Below, piece by piece: positions 1 through 12,800 of a DNA stretch of 64,000 nucleotides. Source of the DNA: Fratercula arctica (Eukaryota > Chordata > Aves > Charadriiformes > Alcidae). Where the stretch lies: contig CANTUZ010000002.1 of the NCBI GenBank assembly GCA_947846985.1, positions 59,662,563 to 59,726,562 of the forward strand, given 5' to 3'. The number at the start of each line of letters is the position of its first letter. Position 1 is the first letter of the stretch. The notes beneath the pieces were generated by a model. It worked only from the letters and a program-made list of their open reading frames with translations. It did not search any database and was not told the origin of the DNA. The translations under genes were made by a program, and so were the position numbers.

Positions 1-317
1 CTTGTGATAAAATTACAATCCCGGCTGGCAAGTCTGTTGTAAACCCATAAATCTGCAAGAAAGGGTCGCTGGTTTGGGTTGCGAGTTACTAACTGTAACA
101 CTTTTAGATTGAGAGCGTGTGAAACTGCACTCCCAAAAGTAATTAAATGGTAACGTTTTGGGCTAAGTCAGTGAAGATCTGGCTCTGCTGTTTTGACTGC
201 TGTTTAAACCATAGCAGGGAACTGACCTTCCTGATGAGCAGCTGGAGTTGATCTGACATAGCCATAAACTCTGAAAGTATTTTTTTTTCCACTTACGTAT
301 TGCAAGCTTGCACTTAC
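1..317. other. unique AT-rich sequence at the left edge
   Basis: No gene or repeat is recognised. On the minus strand two GTAAGT donor-like hexamers lie close together (plus-strand ACTTAC at 294-299 and 312-317). The second borders the candidate exon at 318-444. Confidence 0.4.
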
Positions 318-444
318 CAGTCTTGATGAGGTACAGCTGAGGAGGAGAGCTCAGAAAGTATTTCAATTCAACTTGGGCAATATCCTTAGTGAAAACTTTT
401 CTGCGCTTTTCTAATATTTTAGTATCTTCAGAAAAGTAATTCAT
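318..444 (-). other. candidate coding exon, minus strand (unidentified)
   Basis: On the minus strand a frame opens at an ATG (plus 442-444), runs 42 codons and reaches a near-perfect splice donor, ACTG followed by GTAAGTGC (plus 312-321). The peptide looks protein-like rather than low-complexity. It contains KRRKVFTKDIAQVELKYF and then SSPPQLYLIKTG, with charged and hydrophobic residues mixed. Upstream in the frame a TAA lies just before the ATG, so this would be a first coding exon, or an exon whose acceptor lies between that stop and the ATG. No strong polypyrimidine tract is visible there. The open frame continues past the donor to about 163, which weakens the splice reading. I do not recognise the protein. 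A gene on this strand would continue off the left edge. It may be chance. Confidence 0.25.
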
Positions 445-3400
445 TTGCGTACTCAAAAATTACTTCAGATGCTGAACTTTAGCCTCGAAAATCTTAACAT
501 ATGTTTAATTCCACAAGAAAACTAAAGGTATTAATTTCTATAAAGATTTTGTGTTTTATCCTTAAAACGGAAAACAATTTAATGGTATAAGTTGCCCCTC
601 TAACACATCTCATATTGTTTAAAAAATATTTGTGAATGTCTTGATTCTGAAAATTAGCTGGTATTGAGTATATCTAAAAAGCAGTCCATGAGCTAGCAAG
701 GCTTATTTCTATGGTGTACTGAAGGCAAAGAGAGTCAATGTTTGAAAATGCACAGGATGCCCCAAGTTGGTGCTGTAGTTGTAACGGCTAATACACTGTC
801 AGATTCGCAGTCTAGTTAAACTTTGCCATTTGTTGGGATGGATACATTCAGAGCTGAGATGGATGTGCTAAAGTGGTTTTAATAGTTAGTGTGATACAGC
901 ACTACAACTCTGAAGGCCTGTTTGTCACTTAAATGTAGAGAAGGGGCTATCACCATCTTAGTTCTTTGATTTTTTTCTTTTAAGGGCTTTGAAATTCCAA
1001 AGGGGACCAATCCTCAGCTGTTAGAAATCAGTGAATTTTAATTTAATGTGTTAGGCTTACGAATGTAACAAAGATGTAAATTTCATGTTCCCTGGTAACT
1101 AGATCCCCTTCAGCTTGAACTGTTGCAGGTTCTGTTAATGCTAAGCATAAGATTTGATGAGATGCACAATATTATGTGGCTAATATTATTAAGCTGCATA
1201 GTAGTATGGCAGGTTATTTAATCAAATTATTTGTATTTTCTGTTTTTCCTCTGCTGGAAAGGACAGCTAGAGGTTGGTGCTAGCTTGTGAGACTTTGAGC
1301 TGCCATTCTTATTCATACTGGTAAGGATGTGAGCAGGGTCCAAAACAGTGCCTGGAAGCAAACTAATAACAGTGAAAACTTTTGCTTATTGTTTATGATC
1401 CCAAACCACTCAATAAAATAAACACTCTCCTGCAGTTAAATGTATCAAACACCTGAACTGAGATGCTTCTTCCTTTCAGATACTCCCTAGAGAATGTGGC
1501 ATCATGATAGACAAAGCCTTCAACCAAAGGCTGAATATTTCAAAATTGAGGGAAATAACTGTGAATCCAAAGGGAATGTCTGATTTAGAAAACATGGGAT
1601 TTTCTTTTCCCTCTCAGCATTTAACCTTTCTACAGGAATTATTCTTGGATTAATTTCCAGCTGAGCTCTGAAAGTTGAACCTGAGAGCCTGAATGCTCTC
1701 CCATTCCCAAACCATGCAGTCAGAGAAGAGCAAAAGTAGCCAGTGCTCTGTTGCATCTTTCTGTTTTCCCATATGAGAGTTCATCTTTTTGACCAGAATT
1801 CTTCTGCTGGGGTTACTGTTGATACAGAGCGCCAAGCTGGAAAGCAGAGATAACGTGTGTCACTGCTGTGGCTTGACAGATACTCTGATTCAAACCTCTG
1901 CCCCTCCCTTTCCTTTTCTCTGTTGCACAGGTGGTGAAATCCTATTAGGACTGATTTAGTGAGTGGCAGAACAGTTTCATAATTCTCAGCTCCATTCCCT
2001 TTTGCAGCTGAAACAAGATTTTGAAGCATAAAATAAATTTTAATCTTTCCAAGGAAAGATGCTAATCTGAAGCCGGCTGTTTACTCAATATTGGGTTCCT
2101 GCTGGCTTTGATAACAGCTCATGATTTGTGGAAATTTAGCATGGATTGAGATGTCAGCTTGCAACTTGCACTCCACGCTTCTTTGACTAATGGGAAATAG
2201 ACAGAGGTTTATAGGTGGTTGGGGCTCAGCACCATAAAATTTAACTGTGCAGTTCATGGAGTTCTCAGCTTTTGCATGTTATCCCTCTTCGTTACCCACT
2301 GGGTTTCCTGGAAGAGAAGTGGGTAGTCAGTGAGGTCTTAACCTCTCCACACAGTCTTCTGTTATCCATTTATTTCCACCCCACAGTCCTAACAAATGCT
2401 TTAATTTCATACTTTTGAGCACAGTAAAGAAACAATTTTAGCTATTTAGTATACAAGCAACACTGTTATATAAATGTCCCAGAGCACTAAGGCATATATA
2501 ACTTTAATTTCAGTGATATGAGGTATCAGTGTTAGAAGGTTGGTTTAATTCTCGTACAGAAATTAACAAAACCAAAATTCTGTTCACTGTCTATTTAGGA
2601 TTAAAAAAAATATTTAGAGGGGAAAAAGGTTTAAGAATGTTAACTGTCTGTCTGATTTAGACTTCAAAAATGTTTTTGTAGTTTACAGTGATTTCGGAAA
2701 AAATATGCATTTAAATTTTTATATTTGAGACTTCGATTGCCTATTCATTAGTTGCATAATACATATCAAATCAGATTCGTTTGTCAGAAACACTGGTGTA
2801 AATCTACAATATTTTCACTGAAAATAATAAAATTACTTCAGTTTCAAGTTTTTTGTTAATGAGGTCAGGAATTTTGACAGTACTTTTTAGTGGTTGCAGA
2901 TTTGAATGAAGTATACTGTTTTCAGAGCAAGTTTGGGAAGAAGCTGTCATCAGGACAAGCAATTCTCTGAATGTTGATAAGATGCATGATTGACACCCCT
3001 ATAATTTTGTTTGTTCTAAGCTTCTGTTTGTTCTTGGAACTTGGCTGTTTAAGATGAAATGACAAGAGCTGTTCACAGTGCTTTTGGGTTGAATTTATGA
3101 GGCTGGAACACAACAGAGTCCAGCTTCTCTTTTTATGTCGCTGTCTTAAATGCTTTCTCTCTCTCCCTCTTTTTTTTTTTAATATCTAAAGGCTTGTTTT
3201 GTTATTTAAAATCACTTCATATCCTAAAGAGAAGTCAGAGAGGACTTTCATTTCTTAAAATGCTGCTCTGAGCTAGCTTCATTTTTTCTGCCTGAGGAAT
3301 AGATCTACTTTTTCATTCATCCACATTATAGCACAAACCACATGGATGAGAGACAAAGATATGCTATAAGATCTGCCAGTAGCACTGCTGGATCAGAGTT

Positions 3401-4387
3401 CATTTAGAGTGATGCTGGCCCTGTGAATCATAATGTCTGCTCAGCCGAGTGGGAGAACTGAGTTTGTCTGCAGCAGGCTCATATATCAATTTAAAGAGGA
3501 AGGAAAGTTGCCACAGAACCACAGTTCCAACCAGCGGCACCACTTCACAAAAAAGTAATCCTCTGGCATTAATTTCTTGTCAAGGCTAGTGACGGGTTAC
3601 ATTTGCCAAATAAGATTTACTCAGCTGAACTGGACTGTCTTGGAAGCACAATGTGATATATTACTTTTTCTTTCTTTCTTTTTTAAAGGATGTTGCGCGT
3701 TGAAAGTGTCGTTCTGTGGATACTTGTTGTAAATTAAGATAACTATTCTCCAAAGTGCAGACATTGATCTTGGCTTCTAAAACTCTCAGACTATGCAATT
3801 CCAGAAAGCAGTCTGCTCCTGTAGATATCTATAAATCTGGTTTGTATATGAAGCAACTTTTCCCTTTTCTGTTCAAAAAGCGTGATGCAAAGCCCATTCT
3901 TACACAGGCGCAATCCTTATCAAGCATTTAAGGATGTGCTTAATATGAATTAGGCATGTACAAAAGTACTTTGCATAAATGTAATATAAGCCAGTTACAT
4001 TGTTCTTTGGTTTAATATAAATTTTCATTCTGAACACGCAGCATTTATTTACATTTGCCCTCAACATCCTGAATGGGCATATAATGAATTTTAGTGCAGT
4101 CTCATTTTACAAAGGGGAGTCAAAGATAAGGGAAGTAATTGTTCTGCTCATGGATATAAGGTGAGCTGCCATCAGCACTGGAGCTCAGGAGCTACGTCCT
4201 TCATGCTTTTACTGAGCCAATAGACTTTCACCTCTCTTGCTTGTGGCTTTCGGATCTCCTGATGACTGAATGCAGGCTGAAACTTGTAATTCACTAAGCT
4301 GGTAACTGAATTTCCTCCTTAGGGATCCAAGACAAGGTGGCAGGGTAGACTGTGAGGGAAGCACTACAATCAACTTTTAAAGTTTTG
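445..4387. other. AT-rich non-coding stretch, nothing recognised
   Basis: About 3.9 kb of sequence with short A/T runs (for example the T-run near 3171-3180) and stops in every frame. The longest open frames are under 90 codons with no recognisable domain. No interspersed repeat was recognised by eye. Confidence 0.4.
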
Positions 4388-4411
4388 TGTCATTCACCAG
4401 GGTGAATGACA
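4388..4411. repeat. near-perfect palindrome (11-bp arms, 2-bp spacer)
   Basis: The arm TGTCATTCACC is followed by the spacer AG and the exact reverse complement GGTGAATGACA. It could form a short hairpin or be a dyad binding site. The arms are too short for a microRNA precursor. No function is assigned. Confidence 0.8.
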
Positions 4412-7367
4412 TATGAATAAAGAAGTAATGTTTAGGGATGGTTTCATAAGAAAATATTCCTTGTCTACAGAAATATTTTCCCTTGTTCCTGTTCAAGTGT
4501 CAGGCAAGATATATGGGGAAAACATTGTCAATCTTTTATAAAAAAAAAAGATGTTTTCCTCATACCACTTCTACTTTTCTTTGCATTGGAGAATGGCATG
4601 TAGGTGGCTGCTGAAAATAAATATGTTATTACAAGTTCCCAAAAAATCTCCCAGTTTTGAAGTTACTTGATGAAAAATATCCTCTGCATTTTGCATGGAA
4701 TATATATTTAGAGATGGAAGCAATGTGCATACAGATAGATCAACCATCTATATTTCATTAGAGGTTGTTTCCTAATGCATAAATGATAAAATGATAATGA
4801 ATTCTTTTTTCTTTCATGGCTGCTTAAGTATCTTTTTCTTTCTCTGGCATTCTCTTTGTTATATATCATTTGTTACAATATCATGAGTATCAGGATACCT
4901 GCTACGATAAAAAGTTGTAGAGAAATTCTTGAATGAATTTATTGTTAAGTAGCATGCTGTGTGATTTTTTTTCTCACTTAACATGGACTGAAATAAAAAG
5001 AACTGCTTCCAAAGTCAGTGTTTTAAGATCAGGTTAAATGTAAGAGGATACAGCTTCATGCATTTATAAATACATGTGACTATTCAGGTAAGCACATACA
5101 AGACAATTTTTGTTGTTCATTTTTCCCTTTACTTCATTACATTTTATTTTTTTACCAAATTTAAAAAAAAAAACAAGCCATTTTGCAACTATAACTAACT
5201 AGAAAGAGAAATGAATAAATGCAATAGAATGAGGAAAGGCAGAAAGATTTTAGAACGAAAGTCATGACAAAGAAGGTGGTAAAGACTGTTATACTACACA
5301 CAATGTTGTATCAGTAACGCTCAAGCTGCCTTTCAGTCACTATTTTCCATCAGAATTCCTGCATTCGGTTCTAACAAGTCTGAAAATACTAGTAAACTGC
5401 TTGTTCCTTCTAGTGTTTTGATGTGTTGCAGTTAATCCTCTTTTCCACTCATATTTATTTTAACTCTTCCAACACACCCTTTGAATCCACAGAAGTCCTT
5501 GGCTGATGTTAGTGTATTTAGCGACTTGCTGAAAGCAGGCTGCTGTTCTACTTTTGAGCCCTTTTTATTCCTCTGTGTAGCGTTCACAAGCTGTCCTAGT
5601 CTTTCTTAGCCTCAAGCCTTAAGTGTTACCAGTTGTACCACCAGTTTATGCAGTGTACCACCCTGGACCACCCTGAGCTGAGCAATTCTCTCAGGAGAGG
5701 CTGACGATTCAAGAGTAAGGTGAAGGCTATGCTGAGTATTTTGGAGAAATATTTTTCACATATCACTGGAGAATCTGTTATTTGCTGTGGTAGTTCATAA
5801 CTGGTTTCAGTCATAATCTTTTCAAATCTGTTCATTCTTCCTAATTAGATGAACAGCTCTTCTTAATTACAATATTATCGGTGAAAAAATAATCTAGCTG
5901 ATGGAACATCCTCAACTTCACAAGGACATACAAAAAAAAAAAATATATAAGAACATAGAGAGGTGAACAAGTGTGAGTGCCAGTTTTGGACGTAACTTCA
6001 GGGTTAGGCTTAAGTAAAATGCGTTGAATAGCTGGAGCTGTGATTATTCAGGATTGAAGTGAAAGACAACAAGTATTATTTTATTTACCCTTTTAAAGAG
6101 AGAAACTATTATCTAATTTTGGTTTTCAATGGAAATGAAAACAGTAATACGATATCAGGAAATTTAGGTGTAATAACTGAGGGTTATATGCTTATTTTGA
6201 ACTAAATACTATTTTAATACTAAAAATAATGTATTTTTAATGCATTTACATGATTAGGAGCTTTATCTCTTTTATTCTGTGTTACAGTTAGTCCTTTTCT
6301 TCACACTCTGGAAAAGAAATTCTGTTCTTCTAGTTTCCGTAGGGCTTTTGTCAAATGATACTGCCGGAGCAGAGAAAATTTCTGTAAGAAGTCTGAAGTA
6401 AAGTAGGTAATACATCAAATATGACTTTTTCTGGATGACAGGAAAAAAGAAAATTTCTGATATTTTCTTCCTGGTAGAATAACAAACCCCAAAGCATTGC
6501 AGATACCCTGTGAACATCTAAACAATGACCCTAAATATAGTTTATACCTACTTAAACATCTGGTGTTGCTTGCTGTTCTTATTGATGTAACTTTAACGCT
6601 GTAAAAGATGTTTCACTTAGGCAACCTAGTGTATTACAGTTTGATATTAGGTGTACAAAAGGTGTAAGAATCAGAGCACTTCTCACAGAGTCCAGAGAAA
6701 CATAAAAGAACCGTCTTTTTTTTTAACTTTCTCCCTATCTAGTTTAGTAAGAATTAGGATTTGCTTCTCTGATTAACAGCATCACATTAATTTACTTTCT
6801 ACTTGAAAAAAAGTCATCTATTTTATCCTTGAAAATGTGGTTCTGTAGTGAATTCATTGACTTTGAATGTTCATCAGCTTGTGACAGGAAACTGCTTTGG
6901 TATTTTGGAGATCACTCTTGTCACTCAAATCTAGGGTAACAGAGCTAATGGGATCTTAGATATTGTATACTAGAGAAAATACGTACCAGAAGGCAGAAGC
7001 TCAGGATAGTTACTGTGCAAGCACCTGCCTTCCTAAAGTCTTGGGACCACAATGTGCTAAGCATTAAGCACAGGGGGAGCAGAAAGATAATGATAACCTG
7101 AGGTCTTCCATCTTTGTTTCTAAGGGAAGTAACAGTAGATGCAATAAGTGCAGGGTTTGGGTTTTTTTCTTTGCCGGGTGGTGTTTTCTTTGTTTCTTTC
7201 TTAGAATTGCTGTTAAAATATGAATAATTTTTGAGTGCATGTATTTTTAAAAACTATTTTTATAATCACAAATAGCCCTGTGGTTTTCAGTGGAATTATG
7301 GATGCAGTGTATTGCTCCCAGGTATGTACAAGGAGATAGAATCCAGAGAGGTTGCAGTGTGTATCTG
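4412..7367. other. AT-rich non-coding stretch, nothing recognised
   Basis: Unique-looking AT-rich DNA with several A-runs (near 4540, 5161 and 5931). Open frames are at most about 80 codons and have no features of a protein. Confidence 0.4.
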
Positions 7368-7385
7368 TATACAGTATACTGTATA
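7368..7385. repeat. 18-bp perfect palindrome
   Basis: TATACAGTATACTGTATA equals its own reverse complement. It lies in a TA/TG-rich stretch (7361-7395) that could extrude or pause polymerase. It may simply be microsatellite-like. Confidence 0.85.
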
Positions 7386-9545
7386 TGTATTCTGTATGTT
7401 TTCCCTTGCTTTTAAAAACGGAATTAACTTCTGACAAATTGTAACAATCAAACAAACAAACAAAAAGAACAAACCCCAAATCAGCAAAGAGTTCCCACAC
7501 AGTTTGCTGAGTTCATCTGCTTTGAAACATTAAGTTGACTAGTCATGGCTCTGTGTAGCCTTTGTGGTCTTCATGTCACTTATTCTTCTGGAAACCCAAA
7601 GGCTCCTTTATGACTTCTTGAACACATTTACTTTGTGGAGCTACAGCTTAAGTGCTAATCCTTGTTAAGGGGTTTCAATACAGAAGATCTTTTAAGATCA
7701 ATAAACCAACCACCATTATGGGGGCAAAACCAAACCAAAAATCAGATCACTGTAGGAATTGCACTTTTATGTGTAATTTTTATTTCATGGGAGGCAGGCA
7801 GACAGAGTCCTGGTGTCAGTTTTGCTATTGAGCTTAGATAATGTTAAATCAAGCTACAAATCTATTTTAGGACCATCTGCTGGGGCCTCAGTTCTCAGCT
7901 ACATGTAGAAATTCTGTAGTTTTCCTTTAACAGTGAGCCCGTATAACAAGCACAGACCAGGGAATGGTTAGCGTGTGTCAGCAAATTGGCTATAGACAGA
8001 AAGAATTACTTTTCTTCTGTCTGCTTTTAAGCTGTTTTGGGGGTTTTTGGTTTGTTTTTAATTATTTTTCTTTCTTTTTCAGAAGAGCACAAAGACTAAA
8101 TGTAGGATGTAAGATCATATGCCTATATGTATTACAACTCCCAGCCTAGTTGGCGCTCGCTGTGCTATAACAATGGATCTTGCCTGTGAGTTCAGTTGAT
8201 TTTTTCATGGAGAAAAACATTTTTTTTGTTGTTTTTTTTTTTTATTTTTATTTAATTAAATTAAAGTTCTGAAATATTTTAATGGAGTTGTAGGATGGTT
8301 CAAAATAAGCAGATTCTCCCTCCCTGCTTTCTTTTTTCCCTCTAATCTACCAATCCTTATTTTTCTATAGCTACTGACAGAGGAGAAAAGAAATAGGGCT
8401 GAAGACAAAATCGAATCTGCTACTTTGTAATCCCTATTCTTCAGTGCTTTAAAGTTGTCTACTGTCTTCTTACATTTTCAAATGCATATTTCTGTAGCAC
8501 CAGTGTTATAGGTGAAGGTAAATCTCGTTATTTTAGACGTGCATTGGCTGATAGACATCACAACAATGGCAAAGTTACCACATCTGTGGTTGATTATTTG
8601 TAGCATTTTATAATGTTGAATTACTAAGTGGCAATAAGGAACACAGATTAATATGAGGTGGTAATTGCCTGTGTGGTTCAGTATATTAGCCTTCAACAGC
8701 AGTAGCACAGTAGTCTGTGTTATTTCTGATGTTATCAATGAGTTCATTCCTGGAATTGACTGTGAAAAGATTAAGCCTTTTAAGCATATCCAGCACACAG
8801 AGGTGATTAGATGCATTTCCAAGTTAGGGAACTCTCTTTCCTGTAGGTCTCATGTAAATCATAATCTAAGCAAATTATCTGGAAAAATTAGAATGTCTGT
8901 CAGACAATTCTGACTGCAGAAATTCAAGTAGTAAACTGGCCATGTTCTTTCCTTTTAAGGTACTTTTGCATGTCTTTTCTATTTATTTATTCTTAAAGAT
9001 AAGTTTTAGAGAAGCAAATAATTTCTTCACATAGTAGTTATTCTACTGAATACCAGAAATTGGCAAAAAGAGTGATGGATATATTTTGACTAGAATTGCT
9101 GCAGGATCGAAAAGATTAAACACATTCATGGAGGCAGACATACTGCAGTAACATTTTTACTTGGATGCCCAGATTCATAAAGGTGTGGGCAGAATATTCT
9201 GAAAAGTTTGTGGCTTTTTTTTCTTTTTCTTGTTCTGGAATTTCATGCTTGTTTTTTTTCCCACAAAGAAAGAGCTAACTCAAAAAATGTCACAGCTGGT
9301 TCTACATTTTGTTATGAAACATGTTGAAGTAGAGCATTCAGGAACAGGACGGTAAAGTAGCTTTAAACAAAAATTATATAGAAACGTGTAAGTATTTTTG
9401 TGGTAGATGTGGCTGGGGTCCTAGACATGAGAATTTCAATCAGGCTTTTTTATATATTTGAAGTAGTGGGCTAGACAAGCAGAGGAAGAATGACCATAAA
9501 ATGATGTGAATTTACATTTAGTTTCCTGTTACTGCTTGTTTATTT
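7386..9545. other. AT-rich non-coding stretch
   Basis: A short (CAAA)n run lies at about 7446-7466 and a T-rich tract at 8219-8246. Open frames of up to 114 codons (minus strand, 8478-8822) have no recognisable domain or codon pattern. No gene was identified. Confidence 0.4.
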
Positions 9546-9576
9546 CATGAATACTACTGAGTAAGTAGTACTCATG
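9546..9576. repeat. imperfect inverted repeat (13-bp arms, 1 mismatch)
   Basis: CATGAATACTACT (9546-9558) and AGTAGTACTCATG (9564-9576) pair with one mismatch around a 5-nt loop. The right arm is also part of a direct repeat: GTAAGTAGTACT occurs at 9561-9572 and again at 9579-9590. This is the first of several hairpins in the next 280 bp. Confidence 0.75.
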
Positions 9577-9588
9577 TAGTAAGTAGTA

Positions 9589-9619
9589 CTATGTCTGAAC
9601 ACACTGTGTTCAGACATAG
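9589..9619. repeat. 31-bp near-perfect palindrome
   Basis: CTATGTCTGAACACA, one central C, then the exact reverse complement TGTGTTCAGACATAG. The arms are 15 bp with a 1-nt spacer, the longest dyad seen in the window. It sits 12 bp after another inverted repeat. Confidence 0.9.
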
Positions 9620-9710
9620 GAGATAAATAAAATGGAGCAAACTGGAAAAAAATTTTTTTTTCTTTAGAGTTTATGTTTTTTTGGAAAGCACATTGTGTTT
9701 TACAGAGGAG

Positions 9711-9730
9711 AATTCTATCATAATAGAATT
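9711..9730. repeat. 20-bp inverted repeat
   Basis: AATTCTAT and ATAGAATT are perfect complements around a CATA loop. It belongs to the same cluster of dyads. Confidence 0.75.
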
Positions 9731-9805
9731 AATGTGAATTAACCATGATTTGACTAGTGTTTTCTGTAAAACTATTAGAAGGCAGTAGCATTCTGCACAG
9801 TCCTT

Positions 9806-9823
9806 GTAAGCTTACCTATAGGT
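9806..9823. repeat. two overlapping 10-bp palindromes
   Basis: GTAAGCTTAC (9806-9815) overlaps ACCTATAGGT (9814-9823) by two bases. Both are perfect. On the minus strand the junction also reads as a donor-like CTATAG-GTAAGC. Confidence 0.7.
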
Positions 9824-9830
9824 AGGTTTT

Positions 9831-12800
9831 ACCAACTGAAGTATGTACTTATAAAAACACTGTATGGAGAATCAGACTTTTTTTCAAAACTTTCAATTTT
9901 GTTTAAGTCTTTCTTATCTCTTCATTTTTCTTCTTTGTTCAGAAAAATGCTTTCATCATAACACTTTTTGTAATGAAACTAGTCTTTCTTGAAAGTATAG
10001 CTATTTAGATACGACTTCAGCATTACCAAATCATTCTATTTATCAGTGCAGTGCTCCTGTTATTAGTGTCAAGATTTTAGCAAAGGAAGGTGTTTTTTTA
10101 GTAATTATTTGTATTCTTTATTGTGAATATATATGAAATTCCGTATTTTCTTGATAAAATGGCTGTGCCTTAACCTCTAATGGAATTCCTTTATTTTGTG
10201 TTTCTGCTGTGATTGCCCATATGGACAAATCTGGTGAAGATTAAAACCAAGTCATTTATAATACCTTAAAGATGGAACAAGATAAACCCCTTCATCTACA
10301 TGAACCTTTGTGATCATAGCTGCCTACTTTTTAGTAATTCCTTTCTGCTGTGAATTCCAACTCTCCAATTAAAAGTGGCCCATATCTCTTGGTCATTAAT
10401 TCCAAGGTGGATGTGAAGGAGGTAAGAGGGCTGAATATAGTACATCTACAGTACAGCCATAGCAAGGTTCCTCTAGATTCATACAGGCTGCTCTTCTTCA
10501 GGCAGTTTTTGTGAGTAGGCCAAGGGTTTTTCCATTGCATCTAGACCACTTCTGATAATTGTGCTGTGTAATTCAGCTTTTGCTTGGGGTTGCCTACTCT
10601 GCTGGGATGACACCATGAATACTGTGTTGTGTTTTGGCTAGTTTAACAGCCATTCTAAATAACACAGTGTGGAACAGAGGTTTAAAAACAGACAACAGAA
10701 TTTGGTCTGGGTCTTCCAGTGTTTTAACTTAGTAGTGCTTTTTTATATTACCAATTTTACATTTAGACATACAAGAATACTTTTGTTGTAGTAACAGATG
10801 TCTCTCCAGACACGTGCATGCATGTTTAAATGGAGCTGGCAGAGCATAATATTCTTTCAAAAAGAGATTAATATAACAGAACTTTTTTGTCTGCACAAAT
10901 TAATTGAAGAGTTATAAGAAGATGGATTGCTACTTTGTAATAATTCCTGTTATATTTAATATAATTAATACTCTATATTAGAATTGGTGTTGAATAGCAT
11001 TATTCTCTTGCACAGTTACGGTATAACTGTAACACTAGATTTGTCTGAGTAAACACTGTCCCTACATGCCACTCCCAAGAGCATCTGTGTCTGGTAATGA
11101 TGCTCAAGAGCAAGAACTTTAAAATTCTGAGCTTCACAGGCATCACACTTAACTAACATCCCATGAGAACTAACATCAAATCAATGGATTGCTTATTACC
11201 TGAGCTCTTTTGCTTCATTTTATTACTCCTCATAATGGAACTAGTAGTGTGAAAGATATATGAGAGAAGTAGAACACGCCAGCAATTTGTTCCAAACATT
11301 GTCTGAGCCTCTTGGTGCATGAGTTTCTGACGAAAAATTAATCTATTTCTAGCAAAGAATTGCAAAACTTTTGCTCATTTTGCTCTCTCTAAAAAGAACT
11401 GTGAATTTTTTTGGAAACTGTGAGAAAAAGTGTCCATGCATAAAATTAAAACAGGAATTGCCCCATCAGTGGAACTCAGTTTAACCTTTTCTGGTATGAA
11501 AAAACCAGTAAGCTTATTTCTACAATCATATTGTTGGAAAATGATATAACAGGGCTGGATTCAAACAGAAAAGATGCAATACTGTCAACACGTGATTTAA
11601 TCCTTCAAGTAGCAATCCTGCTGTCAGATGTTGTCCAGGGAGGTTTAGAATATGTTGATGAAAGCTATATTAATAATGACTATAGAGTTGGCAAACTGCT
11701 GTTTTCTCAGTTCTCAGTGTTCTTCAGAAGAGTACTTGTGGTAGGTAGAATGACAAATGCATTTTTCTAATTATGAAACCCATTTTCTGGTTCTGAACAA
11801 AATTCCTAGCTGAAGGTCAAAGGTTTGAGTAAATATTTGAGTCTTTGCTCTCACTGAGCTCCATGCTCCTACAGTGAGTGTAATGCTTCACTGCAAAATA
11901 ACTGTAAGTTATGCAGACTTTCTTCCTTACATCACCAGTGATAGTCTATGTTCAAATCTTGTTGGGAGAAGGACAGCTGAGATGCAGCTTGAGTGATTTC
12001 ATACTTTACTAGCAGAATGATAGCCAGTGTTTATAAAGAGTCTTATCTAACTTGAGCTATATCTGCTCCAGAGGTGAAAAAGCCCCCTGCAAGTTCTTCA
12101 ACTGCTTGAAGAAACATGGAGAAAAAAAGGAAAAAGGCCAGTGGTTTTCTGTCAGTGTGACTGTCCAGTTCAGGTGAAGCTGCACTGTGAGGCATGGAGA
12201 GGAAGACAGAAAGTCCCCTTTTCAACCAGTGGTATCCTGCTCGTGTCAGGAAAGAGGCTGCCCATTTCCCAGAAGGAGTTTTGTGACAAGATGTGCTCTG
12301 TGGAGCCTCTTGTGACCACCCCTAGGCTGTCTAAAACGTTGGAGTGACAGAAGCATGCAGTGGAAAAGCTCTGCCTCAAAGGTTTCAAATAGGATGCATT
12401 ATAATTTTGATCAGGTATGACACCCAAGACTTTAATTAAACTGTTGGCAAAAAGTCTGTATGAAAGAAGGATGATTTATGTTCAGCTAAAGAAATCAAGT
12501 GAAGGGTGGTGAAAAGGGATAAAGAGCATATGAAAATTTTTTCTTTAGTCTAAAGAGTACGTGGGTTGAACAGACAACATATTTGTCTTTATCTGCATAT
12601 TTCTAGTACCAGCTACAATATAGACTAATTCCTTTCCACTTGACAAACTTCTGCATCTCCTTGTTTCTGCTGATCCCAAGTGAGAAAGCTTGGAGCAATA
12701 GATAGCTTAAGTCAAGGAAATTTGGATGTCCAAGAAAAGAGTATGTGATGTAGACACACAAACCCTGCAAGACAAAGATGATAGTAGTGTGTGAGACCAT

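Noticed and set aside
11531..11770. 79-codon plus frame as a coding exon
   Set aside because: No acceptor of quality, no recognisable motif, and composition typical of local DNA.
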